DNA from: a bacterium
GTDB taxonomy: Bacteria > Patescibacteriota > Minisyncoccia > Minisyncoccales > Minisyncoccaceae
Reading direction: 5' to 3'
Assembly: GCA_023228085.1 (NCBI GenBank)
Contig: JALOBW010000001.1
Coordinates: 224,854-288,853, forward strand
Length of the DNA stretch: 64,000 bases
How positions within the stretch are numbered: position 1 is the first letter of the stretch; each line of letters starts with the position of its first letter. Made by a program: the position numbers and the translations under genes. Under the pieces are notes generated by a model, which was not told the DNA's origin, ran no database searches, and saw nothing but the letters and a program-made list of their open reading frames with translations. Shown here in pieces: positions 52,327-59,768 of this stretch.

Positions 52327-52837
52327 CAAATTATTTCAAGTAAAATCAATTTCAAATAGTATTAATCATCGTTTAGTAATAAGCTTTGCATTGATACTAC
52401 TTATGACAATATTCGCTCCATTATTGCAAAACCAAATAATAACTGGAACAATAATTAACTCTTTATTAGTATTATCCGTTTTTATGTTTGGTTTGAGTGG
52501 GGCATTGTTGTTGGTTTTTTTACCAAGCGTAATATCATTGTTTTTGGGTTTTTTGCCCATAGCAATGACTCCAATGGTTCCATTTATTATTTTAGGAAAT
52601 ATTATCTTTGTATTATTTGTTAATTCTTTGAAAAATAAATATTGGATAGGGTGCATATCTGGGGTTTTGGCAAAATCAGGATTTTTATTTATTTCTAGTT
52701 ATCTACTATTTACGTATTTTGCTGGAGGTATGAGTGTGAAAGTATTATCTTCAATGATGGGTTATATACAATTGCTAACAGCAAGTTTAGGTATAGTATT
52801 GGTTTATCCAATAATAAAAGCATTAAAAAAGTTTTAG
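52319..52837 (+). CDS. Hydrogenase-linked integral membrane protein (ECF S-component-like)
   Basis: 172 residues from the ATG at 52319 (MNSKLFQVKS), which overlaps the hydrogenase stop by 8 bases; an earlier start would overlap by over 100 bases. Five or six spans are visible (near 22-40, 43-75, 78-98, 100-120, 124-145 and 150-168). The stretch GALLLVFLPSVISLFLGFLPIAMTPMVPFIILGNIIFV resembles S components of vitamin/metal uptake systems. Similar small membrane proteins are encoded next to [FeFe] hydrogenases elsewhere (recalled, not checked). Role unknown. Confidence 0.75.
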   Translation: MNSKLFQVKSISNSINHRLVISFALILLMTIFAPLLQNQIITGTIINSLLVLSVFMFGLSGALLLVFLPSVISLFLGFLPIAMTPMVPFIILGNIIFVLFVNSLKNKYWIGCISGVLAKSGFLFISSYLLFTYFAGGMSVKVLSSMMGYIQLLTASLGIVLVYPIIKALKKF

Positions 52838-52861
52838 ATTATAAAAATAATTTTTAAGAAA

Positions 52862-53191
52862 ATGACATTTCAAGAATATCAAGAAGAAGCAAGAAAAACA
52901 GCTATTTATCCAAACTTGGGTACTAATTTTATATATCCCACATTAGGATTAGTGGGAGAAGCCGGTGAGGTTGCCGAGAAAATAAAAAAAGTTATTAGAG
53001 ATGACAATTATCAAATAAGCGATGAAAAAAGAATAGAAATAGTAAAGGAAGTTGGCGACGTCCTTTGGTATATAGCTAATCTTTCGGCTGAGTTAGGTAT
53101 ATCATTAGAAGATGTTGCTAATAAAAATCTTGAAAAATTAAAATCAAGACAGCAAAGGAATGAATTAAAGGGAAGTGGCGATAATAGATAA
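52862..53191 (+). CDS. MazG-like nucleotide pyrophosphohydrolase
   Basis: 109 residues. The four-helix MazG-type core has the EExxE-like and ExxD metal motifs: GLVGEAGEVAEKIKKVIRD and EIVKEVGDVLWYIANLSAELGI. It hydrolyses nucleoside triphosphates to the monophosphate, usually to clear damaged nucleotides. Single-domain length fits the short MazG-like group. It starts 24 bases after the membrane-protein gene and may be the last gene of the hydrogenase operon. Confidence 0.9.
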   Translation: MTFQEYQEEARKTAIYPNLGTNFIYPTLGLVGEAGEVAEKIKKVIRDDNYQISDEKRIEIVKEVGDVLWYIANLSAELGISLEDVANKNLEKLKSRQQRNELKGSGDNR

Positions 53192-53194
53192 AAC

Positions 53195-53343
53195 GGTTCG
53201 TGTAGAGTTTGTTTTAGTCGCTTAATAATATTCATTTCTCCAACACAAATTCTTTGCTAAGAATTTGTCTGTTTATTCTCAGTCAGAATAAAAGGTGGAG
53301 AATAAATATTATTAAGCTTAACTTTAGTAAATTTTAACGTGCC
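53195..53343 (+). repeat. Cloverleaf repeat, copy D (subfamily II)
   Basis: Best copy for reading the structure. Terminal inverted repeat CGTGT...TTT/AAATTTTAACGTG. Outer stem 53220-53241 with 53297-53317. Inner hairpin 1: 53245-53254 with 53259-53268, loop TGCT, 10 perfect pairs. Inner hairpin 2: 53272-53279 with 53285-53292, loop CAGTC. No protein frame runs through it. Confidence 0.9.
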
Positions 53344-53446
53344 GAAGAGGAGAAAAGTGAAAAAAGTTAGCTTGTTCCAAGCTTTTCATTGTTAGATTTT
53401 CGCTAATGCGAAAATATTGTAGATTGCCTTGCAATCATTAGTAGAT
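53344..53446 (+). repeat. Satellite hairpin cluster between repeat copies D and E
   Basis: Three small perfect hairpins in a row: AGCTTG/CAAGCT around TTC, ATTTTCGC/GCGAAAAT around TAAT, GATTGC/GCAATC around CTT. Nearly the same segment recurs between copies F and G (56062-56165), so the unit D-satellite-E appears to have been duplicated as a block. No gene seen. Confidence 0.8.
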
Positions 53447-53595
53447 GGTTCGTGTAAAATTTGTTTTAGTCGCTTAATAATATTCATTTCTCCAACACAA
53501 ATTCTTTGCTAAGAATTTGTCTGTTTATTCTCAGTCAGAATAAAAGGTGGAGAATAAATATTATTAAGCTTAACTTTAGTAAATTTTAACGTGCC
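53447..53595 (+). repeat. Cloverleaf repeat, copy E (subfamily II)
   Basis: Almost identical to copy D, from GGTTCGTGTAAAATTT to AAATTTTAACGTGCC. Hairpin 2 is TATTCT/AGAATA around CAGTC. Confidence 0.9.
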
Positions 53596-53672
53596 GGAGG
53601 AGGAAAAAGTGAAAAAGCTAGACTTTTATATTTTGTAGATTTAAATAAATAATTATAAAAAATAATAAAAAT

Positions 53673-53951
53673 ATGGAAAATAAAAATTTTGTAGTACCAA
53701 TTTTAGACAATTATGTAAAACAGATAAGTTCTAATTGGTGGGATATTTTTGTGACAGGGTTTTTGTTTTTTCTTTTTGGTCTAGTCTTTATTATTTGGCC
53801 AGAAGAAGCAGGGAGATTCATAGTTTATATCTTGGGTATTATGGCCTTACTTGTCGGCTCATCAATAATGTACAATTCTTTTAAAGTAAAAAATATAGAA
53901 AAGAATTACAAGAAAATGAAAGAAAACTTAATTGGCAAATTTTTTGATTAA
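53673..53951 (+). CDS. Small DUF308/HdeD-like membrane protein
   Basis: 92 residues. Two spans (near 22-42 and 47-68): WWDIFVTGFLFFLFGLVFIIWPE and RFIVYILGIMALLVGSSIMYNSF. The WPxxA...Y-x-x-G pattern matches half of the DUF308 (HdeD) fold. The basic tail is cytoplasmic. Function unknown. The next gene starts 3 bases later. Confidence 0.75.
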   Translation: MENKNFVVPILDNYVKQISSNWWDIFVTGFLFFLFGLVFIIWPEEAGRFIVYILGIMALLVGSSIMYNSFKVKNIEKNYKKMKENLIGKFFD

Positions 53952-53954
53952 TTC

Positions 53955-54809
53955 ATGATTGAATCTCAAAAGAAAAAATTTGTTATTAATTCTTCGGGCG
54001 AAAGAGAAGTTTTTTCGGAGAAAAAAATATTTTATTCTTTAAGAAGATCTGGGGCCTCTAAAGAAACTGCAAATAAGATTGTAAATGAAGTTAAAGAAGC
54101 CTCAAGGCAAGATATGCGAACGTCTGATATTTTTCGTTTGGCAAAAAGAAATCTTGAAGCCGATCAAATGAAGATCGCACTTAAGTTTAGTCTCAAGGAA
54201 TCTATTAAAGCACTTGGTCCAGCTGGATTTATATTTGAAAAATATGTTGCAGAAATTTTTAAACAATATAATTATTCAGTAAAAATTGGACAAATTATTT
54301 CTGGAAGATGTATTACGTATGAAATGGATCTAATAGCTAAAAAGGAAAAAGTAATATATCTTGGTGAGTGTAAATATAGAAATCAGCCAGGCGAGAAAAT
54401 AGATGTTAATGTATGTTTAAAAGAATTTGCCCTATTAAGCGATGTAAGGAAGGGTAGGTATTTTGCCAATGATATAGATTGTTCGCTACAAAGTTTAATA
54501 ATTACTAATACAAAATTCACCGAACAAGCTATAAAATATTGTGAATGTGAGGGGTTGTACATGCTTGGATGGAGATATCCAAAAGAGGGGGGCTTGGAAA
54601 AACTAATTGAGGATAAAAAACTGTATCCTATTACAATATTACCTTCTTTTAAAAAATACTTAATGGATTTTTTTGTGGGAAGGAATATGATGCTAGCTAA
54701 AAATATATTGGAAATAAAAGATATTGCAAAATTTGCACAAACAGCTAAGATATCAGTGAAAAGCATGCAGGATTTATATAATGATGCTAGGATTTTGTTA
54801 GAAGATTAA
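53955..54809 (+). CDS. ATP-cone domain fused to a PD-(D/E)XK nuclease domain
   Basis: 284 residues. Residues about 7-88 form an ATP-cone (FVINSSGEREVFSEKKIFYSLRRSGASKETANKI ... DIFRLAKRNL), the nucleotide-sensing module of ribonucleotide reductases and NrdR. Residues about 90-200 have a Mrr-like nuclease pattern: GFIFEKYVAEIF (Glu95), YEMDLIAKK (Asp125) and LGECKYR (Glu138, Lys140). The C-terminal part is helical. Known: ATP-cones bind ATP/dATP. Inferred: a nuclease controlled by nucleotide levels, possibly in defence or in repair. Its gene starts 3 bases after the DUF308 gene and 12 bases before ychF. Confidence 0.82.
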   Translation: MIESQKKKFVINSSGEREVFSEKKIFYSLRRSGASKETANKIVNEVKEASRQDMRTSDIFRLAKRNLEADQMKIALKFSLKESIKALGPAGFIFEKYVAEIFKQYNYSVKIGQIISGRCITYEMDLIAKKEKVIYLGECKYRNQPGEKIDVNVCLKEFALLSDVRKGRYFANDIDCSLQSLIITNTKFTEQAIKYCECEGLYMLGWRYPKEGGLEKLIEDKKLYPITILPSFKKYLMDFFVGRNMMLAKNILEIKDIAKFAQTAKISVKSMQDLYNDARILLED

Positions 54810-54821
54810 GATTTTAAAAAT

Positions 54822-55889
54822 ATGTCACTTCATATCGGTATTGTTGGGCTTCCTAATGTCGGGAAGTCAACTTTATTTCAAGCGATTACTAAAAAACAAG
54901 TAGATCGTAGTAATTATCCCTTTTGCACAATAGACCCAAATGTGGGGGTTGTTGCTGTTCCCGACGAAAGGGTTGATAAACTTGCTGATTTAATGAAATC
55001 TGCAAAAAGAATTTTTACCACAATTGAATTTGTTGATATTGCTGGTCTTGTTGAGGGGGCTAGTCAAGGAGAAGGATTGGGAAATAAATTTTTGGCTAAT
55101 ATTAGAGAGGTTGATGCAATAGTTTATGTTCTTAGGGCTTTTAAAAATGATAATATAGTTAATGTACGTTCTAAGATAGATGTTTTAGCAGATAAAGAAA
55201 TTCTGGACACAGAGATGATTTTGAAAGATATAGAAACTGTAGAAAAAGTAATAAATGGACTTGAGCGTGACGCAAAGTCTGGAGACAAAAAAATTTTAAA
55301 AGAATTAGAGACATTAAGAAAAGTTTATGAATTACTTAAGGACGGGAAAATTATTTCGGAATTTGAGTGGGACGAAGAACAAAATAAAATTATACGAGGG
55401 TATCAATTATTATCATCAAAACCAAGAATATATTTGATTAATGGGAATGAAAGTGACGTTTCCGACGAAGTGAAAAATGTTTTTAATAAAAACAATTGGA
55501 AATTTTTGGTTATGAATATCCTTGATCAGTCCGAAGCTTCCGAACTTTCAAGTGAAGAGAGGGAAGAGTTTGGGTTGCCAAAAGAGCTGAGCTTAAATGA
55601 TCTTATCTTGGCTTCGTATGACCTACTAGACTTGATTACTTTTTTAACAACGGGGAGTGACGAAACTAGAGCATGGACTATTAAACGAGGAGATAAGGCT
55701 CCTAAAGCTGGTGGAGCTATTCATAGCGATTTTGAAGAATTTTTTATTAGAGCAGAAGTTGTTAATTGGGAAAAATTACTTGAGTGTGGAAGTTTTGTGG
55801 GGGCACGAGAAAAAGGATTGATTAGGACTGAAGGAAAAGAATATGTTGTAAATGATGGCGATGTGATTGAGATAAAAAGTGGAAAATAA
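54822..55889 (+). CDS. ychF: Redox-regulated ATPase YchF (Obg-like)
   Basis: 355 residues. G1 GLPNVGKSTLFQAI, G3 FVDIAGLVEGASQGEGLGNKFL, the altered G4 (LINGNESD) that explains ATP preference, a coiled-coil insertion, and a C-terminal TGS domain (LITFLTTGSDETRAWTIKRG ... ADV-like YVVNDGDVIEIKSGK). It is a near-universal ribosome-associated P-loop protein. Full length. Confidence 0.96.
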   Translation: MSLHIGIVGLPNVGKSTLFQAITKKQVDRSNYPFCTIDPNVGVVAVPDERVDKLADLMKSAKRIFTTIEFVDIAGLVEGASQGEGLGNKFLANIREVDAIVYVLRAFKNDNIVNVRSKIDVLADKEILDTEMILKDIETVEKVINGLERDAKSGDKKILKELETLRKVYELLKDGKIISEFEWDEEQNKIIRGYQLLSSKPRIYLINGNESDVSDEVKNVFNKNNWKFLVMNILDQSEASELSSEEREEFGLPKELSLNDLILASYDLLDLITFLTTGSDETRAWTIKRGDKAPKAGGAIHSDFEEFFIRAEVVNWEKLLECGSFVGAREKGLIRTEGKEYVVNDGDVIEIKSGK

Positions 55890-55899
55890 TAGCGAGGAT

Positions 55900-56061
55900 G
55901 GTTCGTGTAAAATTTTAAGTAGATTGCAATTCTTTTTTAATATTTCCTTTTCTCCGACATAAATTCTTTGCTAAGAATTTAACTGTTTGGTTCCAGTCGA
56001 ACCAAAAGGCGAAGAAAAGAAAATATTAAAGCGAATTGCCTATATGAAATTTTAACGTGCC
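55900..56061 (+). repeat. Cloverleaf repeat, copy F (subfamily III)
   Basis: From GGTTCGTGTAAAATTT to AAATTTTAACGTGCC. Its outer stem has a sequence of its own (TTTTTAATATTTCCTTTTCTCC region) yet still pairs with its 3' partner. Hairpin 1: ATAAATTCTT/AAGAATTTA around TGCT; hairpin 2: GGTTC/GAACC around CAGT(C). The strongest example of covariation. Confidence 0.88.
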
Positions 56062-56165
56062 AAAGAGGAGAAAAATGAAAAAAGGTTAGCTTGTTTCAAG
56101 CTTTTCATTGTTAGATTTTCGCTAATGCGAAAATATTGTAGATTGCTGTGCAATCATTAGTAGAT
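56062..56165 (+). repeat. Satellite hairpin cluster between copies F and G
   Basis: Near-identical to 53344-53446, including the ATTTTCGC/GCGAAAAT and GATTGC/GCAATC hairpins; the last has loop TGT instead of CTT, so only the loop changed. Confidence 0.8.
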
Positions 56166-56315
56166 GGTTCGTGTAAAATTTGATTTAACCGCTTAATAAT
56201 ATTTATTTCTCCAACACAAATTCTTTGCTAAGAATTTGTCTGTTTATTCTCAGTCAGAATAAAAGGTGGAGAAACAAATATATTAAGCTTTGCCACTAAT
56301 AAATTTTAATGTGCC
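56166..56315 (+). repeat. Cloverleaf repeat, copy G (subfamily II)
   Basis: From GGTTCGTGTAAAATTT to AAATTTTAATGTGCC. Outer stem as in D/E with a few changes; hairpin 2 TATTCT/AGAATA around CAGTC. Confidence 0.88.
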
Positions 56316-56370
56316 GAGGGAGAAGATGTTGAAAGTGGTTAGCTTGTTCCAAGCTTTCAATTATTTTTAA

Positions 56371-56424
56371 GGAGAAGGAAAAGAAATATCAAAACAAATT
56401 ACCTGTATAAAATTTTAACGTGCT
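56371..56424 (+). repeat. Truncated cloverleaf repeat, copy H (subfamily I 3' half)
   Basis: Matches only the 3' outer-stem arm and the terminal repeat (AAATTTTAACGTGC) of copies A and B; the 5' half is missing. It ends 22 bases before the flavoprotein gene. Confidence 0.75.
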
Positions 56425-56446
56425 GGAGCAATTGTAAAACCATTTT

Positions 56447-57685
56447 ATGATAAATAAAAATAAAGAATATGACTGCATAATAATTGGAGGAGGACCAGCA
56501 GGAATGATGGCAGCTATTGGGGCTGTAAATAGAGGTAAAAAAGTGTTGGTTATAGAAAAAAATCAACAGTTGGGAAAAAAATTACTACTAACTGGAGATG
56601 GGCGATGCAACTTAAGTCACTTAGAAAAAAATAATAAAGATTTTGTTAAAAATTTTGGAACAAAAGGAGATTTTTTATTATCTCCTTTTTCTATTTTTGG
56701 ACCACGAGAAACATTTGATTTTTTTGAAAAAGAGAGGCTTGCTTTGAATATTGAAAATGACGGAAGGGTTTTTCCAAAAAGTAATAAATCCAAAGACGTT
56801 CTAATTACTTTAAAAAAAATGTTAGAGGGAGTAGATATTTTATATGGAAAAAATGTAAAAGTGATTAATGTAGAAAATGGAATAATAAAAAGTATTTTAC
56901 TACATGATGACAGTGAACTTAAATCAAAAAGCTATATTCTTTGTGCTGGCGGAAAATCTTTTCCCTCTACTGGATCTGATGGATCCGGCTTTTCTTTAGC
57001 TAAAAGTGTCGGACACACGATAGTCAATCCTGTTCCTGGGTTAGTTCCGATAAAAATAAAACAAAAATGGGTTAAAAAACTAATGGGCATCACAATGAAG
57101 GATGTCGCTATTACTTTTTATGCAAACAGTAAAAAAATAATAAGAGATAGGGGGAGTATACTGTTTACCCACTTTGGAATAACGGGACCAATAATATTAA
57201 ATGCAAGTAATGAATTAGGGAAACACATAGCTAAAAAGATAACAATAGAAGTTGATTTATTTCCCGATAAAAATGTTGATGATTTAAAAAAAGAAATATT
57301 TACTTTAATAGGTGAAAATAAAAATAAAAAAATTAAAAATATATTTGAGGTGTATTTCTCTGAAAAATTATTACTTGCAATATTAAATTTTTGCGAGATT
57401 GATTGTAATAAAAAAGCAAGAGAAATTAAAAAAGATGATATTTTAAGAATGTGTAATTTTGTAAAAAAAGTAGAATTGGAATTTGAAAGTTTGGAAAGTT
57501 TTGAGATTTCAATGGCTACTAATGGAGGTGTATCTTTAAATGAAATAAATTCCAAAAATATGCGTTCAAAAATTATTAAAAATCTTTATTTCGCTGGGGA
57601 GATAGTTGATTTGATAGGAAAGACAGGTGGATATAATCTTCAGATGTGTTGGACTACGGGATACGTTGCTGGAAATTCATGCTAA
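56447..57685 (+). CDS. NAD(P)/FAD-dependent oxidoreductase, HI0933/BaiN-like family
   Basis: 412 residues. FAD dinucleotide fold IIIGGGPAGMMAAIGAVNRGKKVLVIEK, the family block GKKLLLTGDGRCNLSH, CAGGKSFPSTGSDGSGFSLA, RGSILFTHFGITGPIILNAS, and the C-terminal FAD motif YFAGEIVDLIGKTGGYNLQMCWTTGYVAG. Full length. The cellular reaction of the family is not settled; members include a bile-acid flavoprotein. It sits after a repeat cluster and ahead of typA. Confidence 0.93.
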   Translation: MINKNKEYDCIIIGGGPAGMMAAIGAVNRGKKVLVIEKNQQLGKKLLLTGDGRCNLSHLEKNNKDFVKNFGTKGDFLLSPFSIFGPRETFDFFEKERLALNIENDGRVFPKSNKSKDVLITLKKMLEGVDILYGKNVKVINVENGIIKSILLHDDSELKSKSYILCAGGKSFPSTGSDGSGFSLAKSVGHTIVNPVPGLVPIKIKQKWVKKLMGITMKDVAITFYANSKKIIRDRGSILFTHFGITGPIILNASNELGKHIAKKITIEVDLFPDKNVDDLKKEIFTLIGENKNKKIKNIFEVYFSEKLLLAILNFCEIDCNKKAREIKKDDILRMCNFVKKVELEFESLESFEISMATNGGVSLNEINSKNMRSKIIKNLYFAGEIVDLIGKTGGYNLQMCWTTGYVAGNSC

Positions 57686-57693
57686 AAAGTAAT

Positions 57694-57722
57694 TTGACTT
57701 TAAGGTTTGTTTATAGTATTAT
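57694..57722 (+). promoter_or_regulatory. Promoter of typA
   Basis: TTGACT at 57694-57699, a 17-base spacer and TATTAT at 57717-57722. The leader is about 60 bases long. Confidence 0.72.
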
Positions 57723-57760
57723 TGCTTCAATATAATAATAAACAAAAAGAGAATGTTATT

Positions 57761-57781
57761 TCTGCTTCAAGCAGATTTTTT
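57761..57781 (+). promoter_or_regulatory. Terminator-like hairpin directly before the typA start
   Basis: TCTGC/GCAGA (57761-57765 with 57771-57775) around TTCAA, followed by six T (57776-57781) and the ATG at 57788. The layout copies the DEAD-box helicase leader at 12479-12520: stem, U-run, short A/T spacer, start codon without a ribosome-binding site. Confidence 0.55.
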
Positions 57782-57787
57782 AATTGT

Positions 57788-59581
57788 ATGGAGATAAGAA
57801 ATATTGCTATTATTGCTCACGTTGATCATGGTAAAACCACTTTAACTGATGCTTTGATGAAACAAACAGGAATGGTTGAGGAAGGTTTTAGTATGGATGT
57901 AAATGATCTTGAGAAAGAGAGAGGAATTACTATTTATTCAAAAAATGGTTCTTTGTTTTATAAAAACACAAAGATTAATATTGTTGACACTCCTGGTCAC
58001 GCTGATTTTGGTTCGGAGGTGGAGCGTGTACTTAGGTCTATTGATTCTGTTTTATTAGTGGTTGACGCTCAAGAAGGTCCGATGCCTCAAACAAAATTTG
58101 TTTTGAAAAAATCATTAGAATTAGGATTAAGACCAATAGTTGTAATTAATAAAATTGATAAACCAGCAGCTAATCCAGACCTTGTAAAAGAAATGGTTTA
58201 TGAGTTATTCCTAGATCTTGGCGCAAATGACGAACAGCTTGATTTTCCTGTTATTTATGCAATTGGAAGAGAGGGTATCGCAAAGAGAAATATTAAAGAT
58301 GAGTCCAGTGATTTAACTCCACTTTTGGATTTAGTTTTGGAAAAAGTAAAATGTGCATATTCTGACGAATTACTGCAAAAGGAGTTAAGGGCTCAACCTT
58401 TTAATTTGGCTTACGATAATTTTTTGGGAAGGATGGCTATTTGTAGAATATATGAGGGAAAATTAAAAAAAGGTGATGAGGTTTATGTAAAAGGAATATC
58501 ACCAGAACCTCGCCGTGGAAAAATTGTAAAGATTTTTACGTTTAAAGGAATGGAAAGAGTGGAGACAGAAGAGGTAGAGGCAGGTGATGTTTTTATGATG
58601 GCAGGAATTCCAGATATAAATATTGGCGAAACTATTTGTAGTAATCCAGAACAAGAGGCTTTGCCAGTAATAACGATTGATGAGCCAACGATTTCTTTGA
58701 GCTTTCTTGTAAATAACTCTCCATTTGCTGGACGTGAAGGAAAGTTTGTGACAAATAGGCAAGTAAAAGAAAGACTAGAAAAAGAACTTGAGGTAAATGT
58801 TGGTTTGAGGGTTGATTTATCAAGCACTGATTTTTATAAAGTTTATGGAAGAGGTGAATTACATATTGCAATTCTGCTAGAGCAAATGAGAAGAGAAGGA
58901 TATGAATTACAGGTATCTCAACCACAAGTAATTATAAAAGAAGAAGATGGTAAAAAATTTGAACCATTTGAAGAGGTGACTATTGATACTCCAGAAGATT
59001 GCTCCGGTGTTGTGATTGAAAAAATATCTAAACGAAAAGGCATAATGATGGAGATGAAGCCAGAGGCTGGACATATGAGATTGGTTTTTGAAATTCCAAC
59101 TAGGGGACTTTTGGGGTATAAGCCAGATTTTGTAATTGATACAAAAGGTGAAGGTATTATTGCGAGTCGTGTTATCGGTTTTAGACCTTATGTGGGAGAA
59201 ATAGAAAAAACAACTCTTGGATCAATGGTTTCTATGATGACTGGGAAGTCTTCTGGTTTTTCACTATTTAATCTTCAAGAGAGAGGTGAATTATATATCG
59301 GACATGGAATAGATGTATATGAAGGTATGGTTATTGGAAATGTATCAAAGGGAAATGATATGGCAGTAAATCCAACAAAGGGGAAGGAACTAACTAATAT
59401 GCGTGCTTCTGGATCTGATGAAGCAATAAGACTTATTCCACCAAAAGATCTCACACTTGAAAGAGGACTTAGTATTATGAAAGACGATGAATACTTAGAG
59501 ATAACTCCAGAAAGTATAAGACTTAGAAAACAGTATCTAACTGAAGTTGATAGAATAAGAGCTAAAAGAGCTGGCAAGTAA
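57788..59581 (+). CDS. typA: Translational GTPase TypA/BipA
   Basis: 597 residues from the ATG at 57788 (MEIRNIAIIAHVDHGKTTL). An upstream in-frame start at 57707 would place the promoter -10 and the leader hairpin inside the coding region. G1 AHVDHGKTT, G2 ERGITI, G3 DTPGHADFG, G4 NKIDKP, then the EF-G-like domains II, III and V and the TypA-specific C-terminal domain. It binds the ribosome and helps assembly and translation under stress, classically cold. Full length. Confidence 0.96.
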   Translation: MEIRNIAIIAHVDHGKTTLTDALMKQTGMVEEGFSMDVNDLEKERGITIYSKNGSLFYKNTKINIVDTPGHADFGSEVERVLRSIDSVLLVVDAQEGPMPQTKFVLKKSLELGLRPIVVINKIDKPAANPDLVKEMVYELFLDLGANDEQLDFPVIYAIGREGIAKRNIKDESSDLTPLLDLVLEKVKCAYSDELLQKELRAQPFNLAYDNFLGRMAICRIYEGKLKKGDEVYVKGISPEPRRGKIVKIFTFKGMERVETEEVEAGDVFMMAGIPDINIGETICSNPEQEALPVITIDEPTISLSFLVNNSPFAGREGKFVTNRQVKERLEKELEVNVGLRVDLSSTDFYKVYGRGELHIAILLEQMRREGYELQVSQPQVIIKEEDGKKFEPFEEVTIDTPEDCSGVVIEKISKRKGIMMEMKPEAGHMRLVFEIPTRGLLGYKPDFVIDTKGEGIIASRVIGFRPYVGEIEKTTLGSMVSMMTGKSSGFSLFNLQERGELYIGHGIDVYEGMVIGNVSKGNDMAVNPTKGKELTNMRASGSDEAIRLIPPKDLTLERGLSIMKDDEYLEITPESIRLRKQYLTEVDRIRAKRAGK

Positions 59582-59593
59582 AAAAATATTTAA

Positions 59594-59616
59594 GCAGGGT
59601 ATTACCCTGTTTTTAT
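59594..59616 (+). terminator. Terminator of typA
   Basis: CAGGGT (59595-59600) pairs with ACCCTG (59604-59609), with a 3-base loop and a T-run. From here to 59768 I see only a possible -10 box TATAAT at 59730-59735 for the next gene. Confidence 0.82.
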
Positions 59617-59768
59617 TTTAAAATTATTTCATAAAAATATTATCACTATGTTTTATGAAAGTTAAATTATGTGATTATGCATTTAACTTGAGATTAGAAA
59701 AAAGACTATTCTCTTTGATTAAAATCTTGTATAATAAATCTAATCATTATAATTAAATTTAACTATTT

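Noticed and set aside
28436..56424. Dispersed repeats as integron attC sites or a CRISPR array
   Set aside because: The ends do not fit the GTTRRRY/RYYYAAC core of attC, the copies are not next to cassette-like genes or an integrase, and there is no regular repeat-spacer spacing or cas gene.
57707..57787. Upstream start for typA
   Set aside because: It would translate the promoter -10 box and leader hairpin; TypA begins at MEIRNIAIIAHVDHGKT.
58483..58925. Several minus-strand frames inside typA
   Set aside because: typA is full length and strongly conserved; these are antisense shadows.
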